Assembly: GCA_002794785.1 (NCBI GenBank) | Contig: NBBA01000016.1 | Span: 186,001 to 250,000 of the forward strand | From: Coniferiporia sulphurascens | Taxonomy: Eukaryota; Basidiomycota; Agaricomycetes; Hymenochaetales; Hymenochaetaceae | DNA length: 64,000 bases | Direction: 5' to 3' | In this document: piece by piece, positions 9,945 to 20,402 of the stretch | Layout of the letters: each line of letters starts with the position of its first letter | Position numbering within the stretch: the stretch's first letter is position 1 | The notes under the pieces: generated by a model | Seen by the model: the letters and a program-made list of their open reading frames with translations, nothing else | What the model was told of the DNA's origin: nothing | Databases searched by the model: none | Program-made: the position numbers and the translations under genes

Positions 9945-12900
9945 GTATCTGTGGGAGTCCCTTCCTGTATTGGTAGTTGCTGGTATCATTGTCTAAGCTT
10001 GTAAACAAGCTTATTCATTAATTCCTAACATTCGCCCTCCCAGTAATGGATGTTGACTCCCTAGACCTGAAAGCCAGTGCAGTCCTCAATGCTATGACGA
10101 AGGCACTGCAACCATTCACCACAATCCACACTCCATCGAAAACAGCAGTCCCCTGGTGGTTGTCCAACTGCCGGGACCTACTGAATGCGATTCACAGTGC
10201 ACAAACGCCCTCTGTGAAAGTGGCAGCAAGGCGCTCCTTCAAACGAGGGGTACGAGCTGCAAAGCAGACCTACTACTCAGAACAGGCATCAGAGGCCAAT
10301 CCCTCTAACATCTGGTTGTGGGCCAAATGCGGCCTAGGTGTCCGCCCAACACAGGTACCCTCGCTTAAATGCAGGGATGGCACCTTTACCCAGTCGGATG
10401 AAGAAAAAGGTGAACTCTTCAGATCTACTTTCTTTCTGCCGCCTCCCCCACTCCTGGCTGCAGGCCTCGGCCCCCTGCCTCCCCCTACTCCAGCTGCGCC
10501 ACCTTTACTCTTCTCCGAGCTTACAGGTGCACTGGCTGATACCTCCAACTTGTCGGCTCTGGGCCCCTCAGGGATTGGGTATCACCCCCTTAAGTGGGTG
10601 GTAGATGCCTACCCAGACGAGGTACTTGCGCTTTTCAACGACTGCCTATGACTGGGCCACCACCCAGCCTGTTGGCGGACAGCAAAAGTCATGATGCTAT
10701 GGAAGCCAAACAAGAAGGACCCATTCTCCCCCCGATCCTACCACCCCATCACTCTCAAGGAAACCTTGGGCAAGTTACTCGAAAAAATGATCACTAACCA
10801 GCTCCAGTACCTCGCAAACATGAGGAACTGGCTGCCACCCAACCAGTATGGGGGATGCCAGGGCCACTCGGTTTATGATGCTGCCCAGCACCTGTTACAG
10901 ATCGTCGAGGGTGCCCATGCGAAAGGCCTTGTATGCTCCATCCTAGCGGTGGACATCCAGGGCTTCTTCGACTCGGTACACCCAAGACGACTCCACCACC
11001 AGCTTTTGGAGATGGGATGCCCACCCGATATGGCAGCGTGGTGTCTCTCCTTCATGACGAACAGGGAAGTGGCCATCTCCTTCGATGGCACAACCCTACC
11101 GACTGCACCAAAACCCGACCTCGGCACCCCCCAAGGCTCGCCAGTCTCCCCTATCCTATCAACGATCTTTGCAGGCATAGTAATGACTCACTTTCAACAG
11201 TGGGGCTCACAACTGCTAGCATACGTCAATGATCATCTCATTGCCTGCATAGGCACCTCGGTGACAGCTAACTGTAGATCCCTTGCACAGGCATACCAAC
11301 AACTCGACCACCTTTTCTGCCAAATCAGTCTCAACATTGAAACAGCAAAAACGGAGGCCCTCCATTTCCACCCGCCCAGGCGACGCACCAGCTATCACCG
11401 CTGGGACACCGCCGGAATTCAAATCGACACCGACACCTTGATCCGACCCACCAACCCCCTGTGCTGGCTGGGGATTTGGTGGGATGCGAGCCTTACCTTC
11501 AAACCACACATGGAACGCATGTGCTCCAAAGGCCTATCAACACTGGCAGCCCTCCGAATCCTCGGCAACACCGAGAGAGGATTATCAGCCATTCACCTCC
11601 GCCGACTCTACACCGCATGCATGTGCACCGTCCTAGCATGGGGCGCACCAGTGTGGTATCATGGGCATTGACAAAAAACCTTAGTAAACCGACTACAGGC
11701 CGTGCAGAACACGGCTTGCCGCTGGATATTGGGCGTCTACAAGGGCGTGTCTCCTTATTCTACAAATTTCCTTTGCTCCACCCCCCCTTTCTTTGCTTAT
11801 TTCAAATATTTAAAGACCACTCATGCCTTGCGCCTCTGGCACACCCCCCACCATATAGGGCAGAAAAAGTTCAATCCCAATGCTAACACCCCCTTCTCAC
11901 TTTCGTTGCAGGTCCGCGTTCCCCGAGTCCAACGGATCCCAGTGTACATGCACCCCCCCTGGACGGACCCCCTTGCCTTTGGTCAAGGCTGAATCGTCTT
12001 CGCAGTCCCTAGACAGCCAGTCTCTGTGAACATGCACAACAATTATGTCACCCAAGCTAGGACCTGCTGCACTGATACCTCCCTGCAGGTTTTCACCGAT
12101 GGATCCCGCATTGGAAATGCCTCAGGATCAGCCATCTGTGGTATGAAGGGAGAACTCCACATTAGCTCCCTCAGGCTCACCTCACCCACTTGCACCACAG
12201 CAACAGATGCCGAAATCTTCTCATTGGCAACTGCCCCAGGCTGGGCCGCAAGACACCTCCACCACCTGCTGCCAGATGTCCAGGAGATCTTCTTCCTCTC
12301 AGACTCTCTGACAGCACTAGGCCTTATCCGCACTTGGCCCTCCACATCGGGGGCCCAGCTCCTCCCCCTTTGGAAGGCAGGGGTCGAGACCCTTCTCAAC
12401 ACGTTCCCAAATCTGACTGTTCATTTCTGGTGGTGCCCAGGCCACAAGGACATCCCGGGAAATGAATGGGCCAACTCTGAGGCGAAGTTAGCAACCGAGC
12501 TTCCCCCTGCCACCCTTGCTCCCTCTATCTCCGCTCTGAAGGAAGTAGCCACACACACGCTCAGCAAACGCTGGTCCCTTCAGATGGCCCGCCCCCTGGC
12601 CTCTACCGCCAATAAATATCTAGCAGTAACGGGGCCCCCTACTTGACGACTGAGAAAACTCCTCACCATCTCAGTCGACCACCCCCACTCGGAGCTCACT
12701 ACAGTGGCACAGGTCCTCTGTCATGCTGGTCCCTATGGGGGTTACCAGCTGAGCTTTGACTCAGCATACCGGCACAGACACGGCCTGATCTCCCACTGCA
12801 GGTGGCACAACCACCCACCCTGGCCAGCACAGTCAACCTCCCATGTCCTAGGTGGATGCGAAACATTCCAGCCCTGGATAAGACACGTATGGCCAAGAAG

Positions 12901-13452
12901 CGACCCCCTCCCTGTCCACCATTCAGAATGGGCAGACGAAAACCACCTCTTGGTACTAAGGCACTGGCTATGCCTCACAGGCCACCTCAACCGAATGACC
13001 AACTGCACAGCCGGCATGATTCGCCTCGCCTTTGCAGCTATGGAGCTAGACGGATTCCCCACCAACAACAACCTCGACTTGGACACCCTCTGGGGCTACG
13101 TGCGTAGGTTGCTCGGACCCAGGACTCAGGATGCAGACCCAGTCCTTTTGGAGCTCTCAGGTATGCTCCCACCATTTCCCTCTGACTCTTGATTGCCCTT
13201 CAGATTCCCCATCAGTTTCTTCTATGGCACCTGCAGCCACTCCTTTCCTCTTCTAAGGGACTGCCTTTTCCTGATCTCGTTTTGACGTGGTTTGGTAAAC
13301 GTTAGTTGCGATATGTACGCCTCCCTCTATCTCCCTCCTCTCTCACATAATAGGGTACATTAGTCCACTAGGCCTCCTTCTGGAGGCACGTGCTCTGCCC
13401 AGTTTCACTCGATGAGTGATGACGGGCACCTCAGTAGTTAGGTAGTTTACAG

Positions 13453-13471
13453 GTGGCCCCTACAGGGCCAC
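13453..13471 (+). promoter_or_regulatory. 3'-terminal RNA hairpin of LINE subfamily A
   Basis: The stem GTGGCCC / GGGCCAC with a short loop lies about 60 bp before the tail of copy 4. The same position in copy 1 (694-712) has GCGGCCC / GGGCTGC, where two base pairs differ but pairing is kept. In other LINEs such 3' structures are recognised by the element's reverse transcriptase; here that role is inferred. Confidence 0.6.
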
Positions 13472-13740
13472 AAGTGTATTGTGTAGCTCAGTAGGAATAA
13501 TAAATTTAAAAAAATTTAAAAAAAATTTAAATGTGAAACTGGGCAGGGGCCCTGCTCCCCAAAGGGTGCCAAGGTGTGAAGGGCCCCTATTAGTACACAG
13601 GCGAGAGGAAAGAGGGAGGAGTACATGTCGCTATGACAATACCAAGTGGACAAGGGCAGGCAAAAGAGGTAGTTTAGAATAGGAAAGGGAGGGTGAGAGC
13701 ACCAGCCGGGACATATGGGTGGGAGTCCGAAGGGCAGGCA

Positions 13741-16700
13741 CTAGTCAGAGGAAAATGTAGGAAGCACACCTGAAAGCTCCAAGAGAGCTGGGTCCTGGTC
13801 CTGGGAATGGGATCCAAGCATACAACTCATGTAGTCCTGTAGGAGGTCCAAGTCCATATCTTCATTGGTTGGGTGTCCATCCAGTTCCATTGCAGCAAAG
13901 GCCAAGCAGATGGCTGCTGAGGCACGGTCAGAAAGGCAGTTCAAGTGCCCTGTTAGTTTGAGCCAGCAGCGGAGAACCAGGAGATGGTTTTTGTCGGCCC
14001 ACTCGGTGTGGTGGGTCGGAAGTGGGAGGCAGGGAGGCCAGACCTTGTGGATCCAAGGTCGGAAGGTGCGACATCTGCCCAAGACATGGGCGGTTGACTG
14101 GGCCAGCCAGGGGGGGTGGTTGTGCCACCTGCAGTGCGAGATCAGGCTGTGCCTATGCTGGTAGGCTGAGTCAAAGCTCAGCCAGTAGCCCCTGTAGGGA
14201 CTGGCACGACATAGGACCTGGGTGACTGCCGAGAGCTCCCGGCAAGGGTGGTCGACCGACTGCATGATAAGCTTTCGGGGATGGCGAGAGGGGATACCAT
14301 TGACAGCCAGATATTTGTCAGCGGTTGAGGCTAGGGGGCGGGTGAGTGAGAGGGACCAACGCTCCATAAGGGTGTTGATGGCAGCCTCCTTCAGTGCAGA
14401 GGTGGAGGGTGTGAGGGAGGATGGGGGTAGGTTCATTGCGAACTTCGCCTTGTGGTCTGCCCATTCATTCCTGGGATGTCGGAGTGACCCGGGCACCATA
14501 CGAAATGAACAAAAAGATCCAGGTATGAGTCCAAGAGAGTCTGGACCCCAGCCTTCCATTGATGGAGGAGATGGGCACCTGGAACTGGCACCCATGTGCA
14601 GATGAGGTGGAGTGCCATCAGTGAATCTGACAGGAAGAAGATATCAGATGTGACAGGCAGGAGATCCCAGAGGTGGTGTGTGGCCCAGCTCAGTGCAGAG
14701 GTGAGAGAGAATATCTCCGCATCCGTGGCTGTTGTGCAGGTGGGGGAGGCCAGCCTGTGGGACTTGAGGCAAGTAAGGCCCCTCATGGCGCAAATGGCTG
14801 ATCCAGACTTTGAACCCATGCAAGAGCCATCAGTGAAAACCTGGAGGTGGGGGAGGGTGCTCAGGGAGTGTGTGGCATCCACAAATTCATCACGGGTGTC
14901 CTTGCTGACCAGAGTGATAGGAGTGGCAAACAAGACACGTCTGGTCATAAATGCCAGAGGATCTGTCCATGGGGGATGAGTGTATGCAGGGACCAGTTGT
15001 ACCTGAGGGACTCGGACCTGCAGAGAAGTGGAAAAGGGACAGTTAGTTATGGTTTTATAATAGCGTTTTCTACCAATGGAGTGTGGGGTGTGCCAAAGGC
15101 GCAGAGAGTGGAGAGTCTTAGCATATTCGAAATAATAAGAGAGGGGGGGGAGGGAGCAAAGAAAATTTGTGGAGAAGGGGGAGGTGCCCTTGTAGACACC
15201 AAGAATCCATCTGCATGCCATGTTTTGCACAGCCTGCAGGCAGCTTACTAGGGTTTTTTGGCGCTGGCTGAGATACCATACTGGTGCACCCCATGTGAGA
15301 ACTGAGTGGATGCAGGTGGTGTACAGCCGATGGAGGAGTAGGGCCGAGATGCCGCATTCAGTGTTGCCAAGAATGCAGAGGGCAGCAAGGGTGGAGAGGC
15401 CTTTGGAATGCATTCTCTCAACATGGGCCTTGAAGGTGAGGGTGGAGTCCCACCATATCCCAAGCCAGCAGAGCGGGATAGATGGTCAGATTAGTGTGGT
15501 GGGGGCAACCCATACCCCGGCAGTGTCCCAGTTTGTGTAGGCAGCTGAACATCGACAGGGTGAGTGAAAGTGGAGGCACTCCATTTTGGTGGCTTCGATG
15601 TTGAGACCGATCTCGCCAAAGTGGGCATTGAGTTGGTGGTAGGCATTAGACAGTTGCTGACAGTTGGATGCCATGCTGGGTCCGATGCACACCAGGAGGT
15701 GGTCATCAACATATGTGAGAGCAGTGGTGCCGGTTTGGTGAAATTTCCGGAGGACCACGCCCGTGAATATGGTTGAGAGGATCAGGGATACCGGGGACCC
15801 TTGTGGGGTCCCGAGGTCGGGTTTCTGTGTGGTTGGGAGGGTGGTGCTGTCGAAGGCGATGGCAACCTGCCAGTCTGTCATGAAGGACAGGCACCAGTCT
15901 GCCATGTTGGGTGGGCACTGGAGGTCCAACAGTTGCTGGTGGAGGAGCTGTGGGTGAACTGAGTTGAAGAAACCCTGTATGTCGACTGCGAGGACCGAGC
16001 ATACACGGCCCTCAGTGTGGGTGTGCTCTGCAATCTGTAGGAGGTGTTGGGCAGCATCATAGATGGAATGTCCTTGACACCCCCCATATTGGTTAGGTGG
16101 CAGCCAATCCCTTGTGTTCACAAGGAATTGGAGCCAGTTAGCTATAATCTTTTGAGGAGTTTCCCTAGGGTCTTCTTAAAATCTACGCACGTTGTGGTAG
16201 ACGATGAGGTGCAGTGGTAGTAGGTCAGGCAAAGTGGGTTATCAGCATAAACCGATGTATTTCATAGTAGAGACCAGCTCTCCTTATATACATCTACCGT
16301 GAGCTACATATACTATAACTATCATAGCTCCTATTCGTATGGCGTTATCATTGCATTATCATTCACTTAGTAAGGTGGTTGTTCATATGACCACCTTTAT
16401 ATTTAGTACATTTCGTTATATTTATTTAATACTTCTCGAGGGTGATGGGCTGGTATGATCTTGGTGAGAAGGGGTCCTTCTTGTTTGGCTTCTGGAGCAT
16501 CACCACTTTTGCTGCCCGCCAGCACTTGGGGTGGTGCCCCATGTGCAGGCAGTCGTTGAAAAGGGTGAGAATCTCATTGGGGTAGGCATCCACCACCCAT
16601 TTCAGGGGGTGGTAGCCGATCCCTGAGAGGCCCGGAGCTGACAAGTTGGATGTGTCGGACAGTGCCCCTGTGAGCTCCGAGAGGAGTATGGGCAGGGCAG

Positions 16701-18002
16701 CTGGTTGGGGGGGAGGCAGCAGGGTGTCAGCCGCTTGTTGGGGTGGGGGGGGCATAAAGAAAGTAGTGTGGAAAAGCTCACCTTTCTCGTCGTCTGTTTG
16801 GGTGAAGGTGCCGTTGCACTTTTTGAGCAAGGGGATTGGGGTAGGTCAGTTGCCAAGGCCGCGCTTAGCCCAGCTCCAGATGTTGGAGGCGTCTGCCTGG
16901 TCAGCTTGGTCAGTGTAGAACTGCCGCTTGGCTGCCCAGATGCCGTGTTTGAATGTGCAGTGGGCTGCTGAATGCTGGAGGGGGGTGGTGGCTGTTGAGA
17001 TCCCCTGGAGGAGAGCCTTACATGTCGGAGTCCACCAGGGGACCTCGGTTTTGGACGGCTTGGTGAGTCGGGTGAAGGGTGCAAGGGTGGCGATCATAGA
17101 GTCGACTACTGCCTGCGCTTTAGTGTCGAGGGTGGGGGTGCTGTCTGCTGGGAGGTGAAAGGCAGTGTTGAGTAGTGGGAAGGCAATGTCGGACCATTCT
17201 TCCCAGTCGGCTGGGAGTAACCAGCGTGTTTTAATGACTGGGGCTGGGGGCCGAAAAGGCAAGGACCAGCACAGGATTGCGTGGTCGGACAATGGGGAGG
17301 TGGTGGAGGTACCCGAATCTATGATCATGTTGGGGTTTATCATGGGGGGGACCAAATCATGTCAATTGGGCACCATTGACGATTGTTGATGGGCTGTGAG
17401 TCAGAATCCAGAAAGTGAGCTGGCGCGAGGCCATGCTCCCAGAAGAAGTTATCGAGGGGTTGTGCCCTCAAGTCCTCCTGCCATGCGGCAAGGAGTTTGG
17501 ACCATGAGTGGTGGCGATGGTTGAAGTCACCTGCCACCAGTAGAGTGGAGGCTAATGCCGGTGGGATTGTAAAAGGAAACGACTCACCAGGGTAGAGGGG
17601 GGTGGTGGTGGTGTGGTCCAGGGCATGCATGCTGTAGTAGTTGCACAGGCGGATCATCAGGTGGGAGCAGATTTCAATGGTGAGGACGTCGGTGCTGGAA
17701 GAGGCAGCACCTAAGACTGACCAAGCAGTTGGGGGGATGGCATGGGATACATACATGATGACCTGCAGCCGAGTGGCCAGGGGGAGGATGGCTGTGTACC
17801 CTGGGAGGGATGGTACATTGAGGACCAGCATGCCGGTGGGGTCAGTAAGGGAGGGCTGGAGGCCGATTTGGTACCAGGGTGGTTCCTGGATTAAGATGAC
17901 AGTGGGTGGGGATGGGTCAGTGGTAAGGATTGGGATAAGGGAATGGACTGCGGCTAGAGAGTGGGTGGCATTCCATTGAAGAATAGAGATGTCTCTATTC
18001 AT
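13741..18002 (-). pseudogene. LINE ORF2 of copy 6, with frameshifts and a solo LTR
   Basis: Translation starts at the ATGA overlap (17,999-18,002). The endonuclease covers 18,002-16,846 in two frames. A linker and RT leader lie at 16,830-16,432. After the solo LTR the RT continues at 16,121-15,486 with FFNSVHP, TPQGSPVSLI and the active site YVDD near 15,700, then 15,413-14,433 with RNase H (VFTDGSCMG, SDSLMALH, GHSDIPG). A frameshift within GHSDIPG moves the rest to 14,595-13,741 (RNase H end and His/Cys-rich tail). The domain order endonuclease-RT-RNase H resembles fungal LINEs such as the Tad group; the exact clade is inferred. Confidence 0.87.
16174..16431 (-). repeat. Solo LTR of the copia family
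   Basis: About 258 bp reading CTTAAAATCTACGCAC...TTATTTAATA on the plus strand, matching the LTRs at 22,662, 27,780, 39,264 and 41,264 (the last inverted). CTTCT is visible at both edges, with a few bases apparently lost at the left edge. It splits the reverse-transcriptase coding region of LINE copy 6. Confidence 0.88.
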
Positions 18003-19712
18003 GAGTCCTCCATTGTCTCGTCTTCAGGTCCTTCAATGGCGGCCTTGATCTGGCGGTAATGCTGTTTCTTGGGGCACTGAGGGTAGGTGGTGGGGTGGTC
18101 ACCCTTGCAGTTTGTGCAGTAGCAAGGGTGAGGGCAGTGGTCACCCTTGATGGCTTCAGTGGCACAAGATGCACACAACTTATGGTGGTTGTGGGAGAGG
18201 TGACCTCCACATTCGGCACAGCAAGGCTGGGCTCGGCATCCTTTCGTTCCATGTCCTAGGCCCTGGCAGTGCTCGCATTGCGTGAGACTGGGGTGGAAGG
18301 GTGGGACAGAGAGGGAGAGGGAGGCTCCAAACATCCAGACTTGTGGGTGCTTAAGGAGCTGCGCCCAGATGGATCCGTTGGGGTTGGAGAAGGAGAATGC
18401 CATGGGGCACCTATCGAGAGTCAGGAGGTGATCATCGGTGGCGGCAAAGTGGGGGTCGATGACAAAGTCGAGGAGGCAGAGGGTCGGGTTGTGCCTGACT
18501 TCGGCCATGAGGGCCTTGGGGGTGATGGTGTGGCCGTTCTGGCCGAAGAGGTAGTCCTTGCATGGCACCATGGAGATGCGGAGCACGGACCGGGGGCAGA
18601 CACGGACGGGGGTGAAAGAGAACATCCTGGGGATCTTGTCGACCTCCAGGGACAGACTCTTTTCTCACATGTGGGCAGCGAAGGCCACAGAGTGCCGATT
18701 GATGATCGTATCCATGGCCAGGGTGGCGGAGGATGGGCGCTTGGCGAATGAGGTCACGAGGTTCCCCTTTACGTTGAAGGAGGAAGCCAGGACTGTGACC
18801 TGGTCAGCAGTGGGGAGGGAGGAGAAAAACTCACAGGCTGTGGCGGTTAGGTGCATGGCCAGGAGCTGGACCTCGGATTTAATCACAATAGTCGGTAGGA
18901 GGACCAGGGTTGAGTCCTTGGCATACATCGGGGGTGGGGGTGGGACCTGGCGTTGCTTTTTCTTCTTCTTGTGGGTCACTGTTGTGAAGACTGTGCCCGG
19001 GACTGGAGCTGCTGGGTTGGGGTTGGAGGCGGTAGGTGGGGCCGGGGCAGCCACCACCTGGGCATAGGAGGTTGGTGTCGCAGTAGTAATGGCCTGGGCA
19101 GTGGTTGTGGGGCCTGGGCCTTCTGGGCCTGTGGGGCATGGGGCATGGGCCAGTTGACAAGTGTTGAGACTTGCCGGGAGATGGAGGTGACCTCTGTGGA
19201 GAGCTGTTTAACAATGTTAGTCAGTGCAGCCACATCGGGTGACAGGTTAGCAGTTCCAGGGGTCCTGATCGGGGCAGAGGGTTGTTGGGCGGTGGCTGGG
19301 GTCCTTTGCAGGGGGGGAGCTGGGGCAAAGGGCACTGGCAGGGAGGCTTCTGCCCCCCCCCTTGCAATGTTGTAGGCCATCTCCAAATTGCGGGAGATGA
19401 TGTGCTGGGGGTCCTTCTCATCCCTCACAATGCCAGCTATGGTCTGCTGAACATTCCAGAAGAGGAGGCCAACAAATTGGGCAGTGGCTTGGTCAGTCTC
19501 TGTAATGCTGGCATGGTGGGTCTTCTGGTCGAAGTCCTCCAGTGCACAGGAGAGGGAGTACATAAATCCTGATGTGTGCTGTTTGAACTGGGCTCGAGGG
19601 CAGGGTTGGGGAGTGTGTGGGGACAGGTTCTCAGACAAGCACTTGTGGGTGAGTGGCGGCAAGGGGGTGTGCAGGTTCTCGAGGATGTCCATCAATTCTC
19701 GGTTCGGATTCA
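17999..19712 (-). pseudogene. LINE ORF1 of copy 6 (gag-like)
   Basis: The N-terminal part (about 19,712-18,976) starts near an ATG at about 19,711 and carries a helical region followed by Pro/Ala/Gln-rich sequence. A lysine-rich patch, the PPPPPMYAKDSTLV block and the middle domain follow at 19,057-18,665. A further frame from 18,625 ends with the Cys/His knuckles and the TGA at 17,999. Two frameshifts and a stop divide the frame. The architecture and the ATGA junction match copies 2, 4 and 8. Confidence 0.83.
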
Positions 19713-20402
19713 TGGCCTGCACAGTCAACCACCCACATCTTGGGCGGCTGCAGCACTTTCCACCCATGGATACGACGCATGTGGCCACCTTGGGACCCTC
19801 TCCCTGTCCACCACTCAGAGTGGGCGGATGAAAACCGCCTCCCGGTTCTGTGCTGTTGGCTCAAACTAATGGGGCACCTCAACCACCTTTTCGACTGCAC
19901 CGCAGGCGCCATCTGGCTAGCCTTTGCCATGATGGACCTTGATGGCCACCCAACTGACAAGGATATGGACCTGGACCTCCTATGGGAATACATGTGTCGT
20001 ATGCTCAGACCTCGAACCCAGGACTCGGACCTGGCCCTTTTGGAGCTCTCAGGTACGCTTCCCCCTTTTTCTCCTGATTAGCGCCTGCCTTTCGAATTCC
20101 TATGGATACGTCTCGGCTGGCGCTCTCACCATCCCTTTCTCATTTCTAAGCTTCTTACTTTAACCTGCCTTTGTCCGCTTGGTTTGTTCATAGCGATATG
20201 TATTCCTCCCACTCTGGTTTCTATTTTTCTCTCAATAGGGGCTCTTCACACTACGGCACCCTCTGGGGAGCAGAGCCCCTGCCCACTTTTGTGCGATGCG
20301 CAATGACTGGCCCCTCTGTTGTTATGTAGTTAGGGCCCCCCCTTCGGGGGGGCAGCTTGTAATTATGTAATACTGCAGGAATAATAATAATAATAATAAT
20401 AA
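19713..20402 (+). mobile_element. LINE copy 7, 3' end with (AAT)n tail
   Basis: It contains the His/Cys-rich C terminus of ORF2 (open to the stop at 20,079-20,081), the 3' UTR with the hairpin at about 20,335-20,353, and a tail of AAT repeats at 20,379-20,402. It begins abruptly within ORF2 against copy 6 and is 5' truncated. The trinucleotide tail marks subfamily B. Confidence 0.87.
20335..20353 (+). promoter_or_regulatory. 3'-terminal RNA hairpin of LINE subfamily B
   Basis: A run of seven C, a TTCG-type loop and a run of G form a near-perfect stem about 30 bp before the (AAT)n tail. Equivalent stems occur at about 31,586-31,604 and, reversed, at about 5,168-5,188 and 3,535-3,555. The CUUCGG closing is a known extra-stable RNA loop. 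Its role as a reverse-transcriptase recognition site is inferred. Confidence 0.6.

Larger units (their letters stand above)
7984..10030 (-). mobile_element. Unclassified insertion with TGTTAGGA...TCCTAACA ends
   Basis: Both ends carry the 8-bp inverted repeat TGTTAGGA / TCCTAACA, flanked by 5-bp TTCAC (7,979-7,983) and TTCGC (10,031-10,035), a target duplication with one transition. Deleting the block restores LINE ORF2 continuity. Its own length is about 1.49 kb once the nested solo LTR (9,388-9,944) and one copy of its duplication are removed. I found no long direct repeats, so it is either a rearranged LTR element or a terminal-inverted-repeat element. It has a non-coding stretch at 7,984-8,697 and a broken minus-strand reading frame in the rest. 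Confidence 0.6.
7137..13192 (+). pseudogene. LINE ORF2 of copy 4: endonuclease, reverse transcriptase, RNase H
   Basis: ORF2 starts at the ATGA overlap at 7,137-7,140. Endonuclease motifs (QWNAARS, QEPPW, AGDFN, SDHQILCW) lie at 7,137-7,980 with frameshifts. After the insert at 7,984-10,030 the frame resumes at 10,031-10,651. A TGA follows, then the reverse transcriptase at 10,691-11,671 with a FFDSVHP block, a TPQGSPVSPILS block and the active site read as YVND at about 11,221 where sister copies have YVDD. RNase H follows at 12,026-12,646 (FTDGSRIG, ATDAEIFSL, SDSLTAL, GHKDIPGNEW) and the His/Cys-rich tail at 12,704-13,192. Several stops are TGA at places where sister copies have Arg codons. 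Confidence 0.88.
3607..13534 (+). mobile_element. LINE copy 4, near full length, with three nested insertions
   Basis: Removing the inserts at 5,121-6,607 and 7,984-10,035 leaves about 6.4 kb with ORF1, ORF2, 3' UTR and an A/T-rich tail ending near 13,534. It is the longest plus-strand LINE in the window. Its 3' UTR belongs to the subfamily of copy 1 (hairpin with a TACA loop at 13,453-13,471 and an A-rich tail), not the (AAT)n subfamily of copies 7 and 8. The exact 5' end is uncertain; the first coding sequence I can follow starts at 3,731. Confidence 0.85.
13535..19712 (-). mobile_element. LINE copy 6, near full length on the minus strand
   Basis: From 19,712 down to 13,535 this copy has ORF1, ORF2 and most of the 3' UTR, broken once by a solo copia LTR (16,174-16,431). 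Its 3' end lies directly against the A-rich tail of copy 4 at 13,534, and its 5' end abuts the 3' part of copy 7 at 19,713. Domain content is complete although frames are broken, so it is the best template for the family's structure in this window. Confidence 0.87.
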
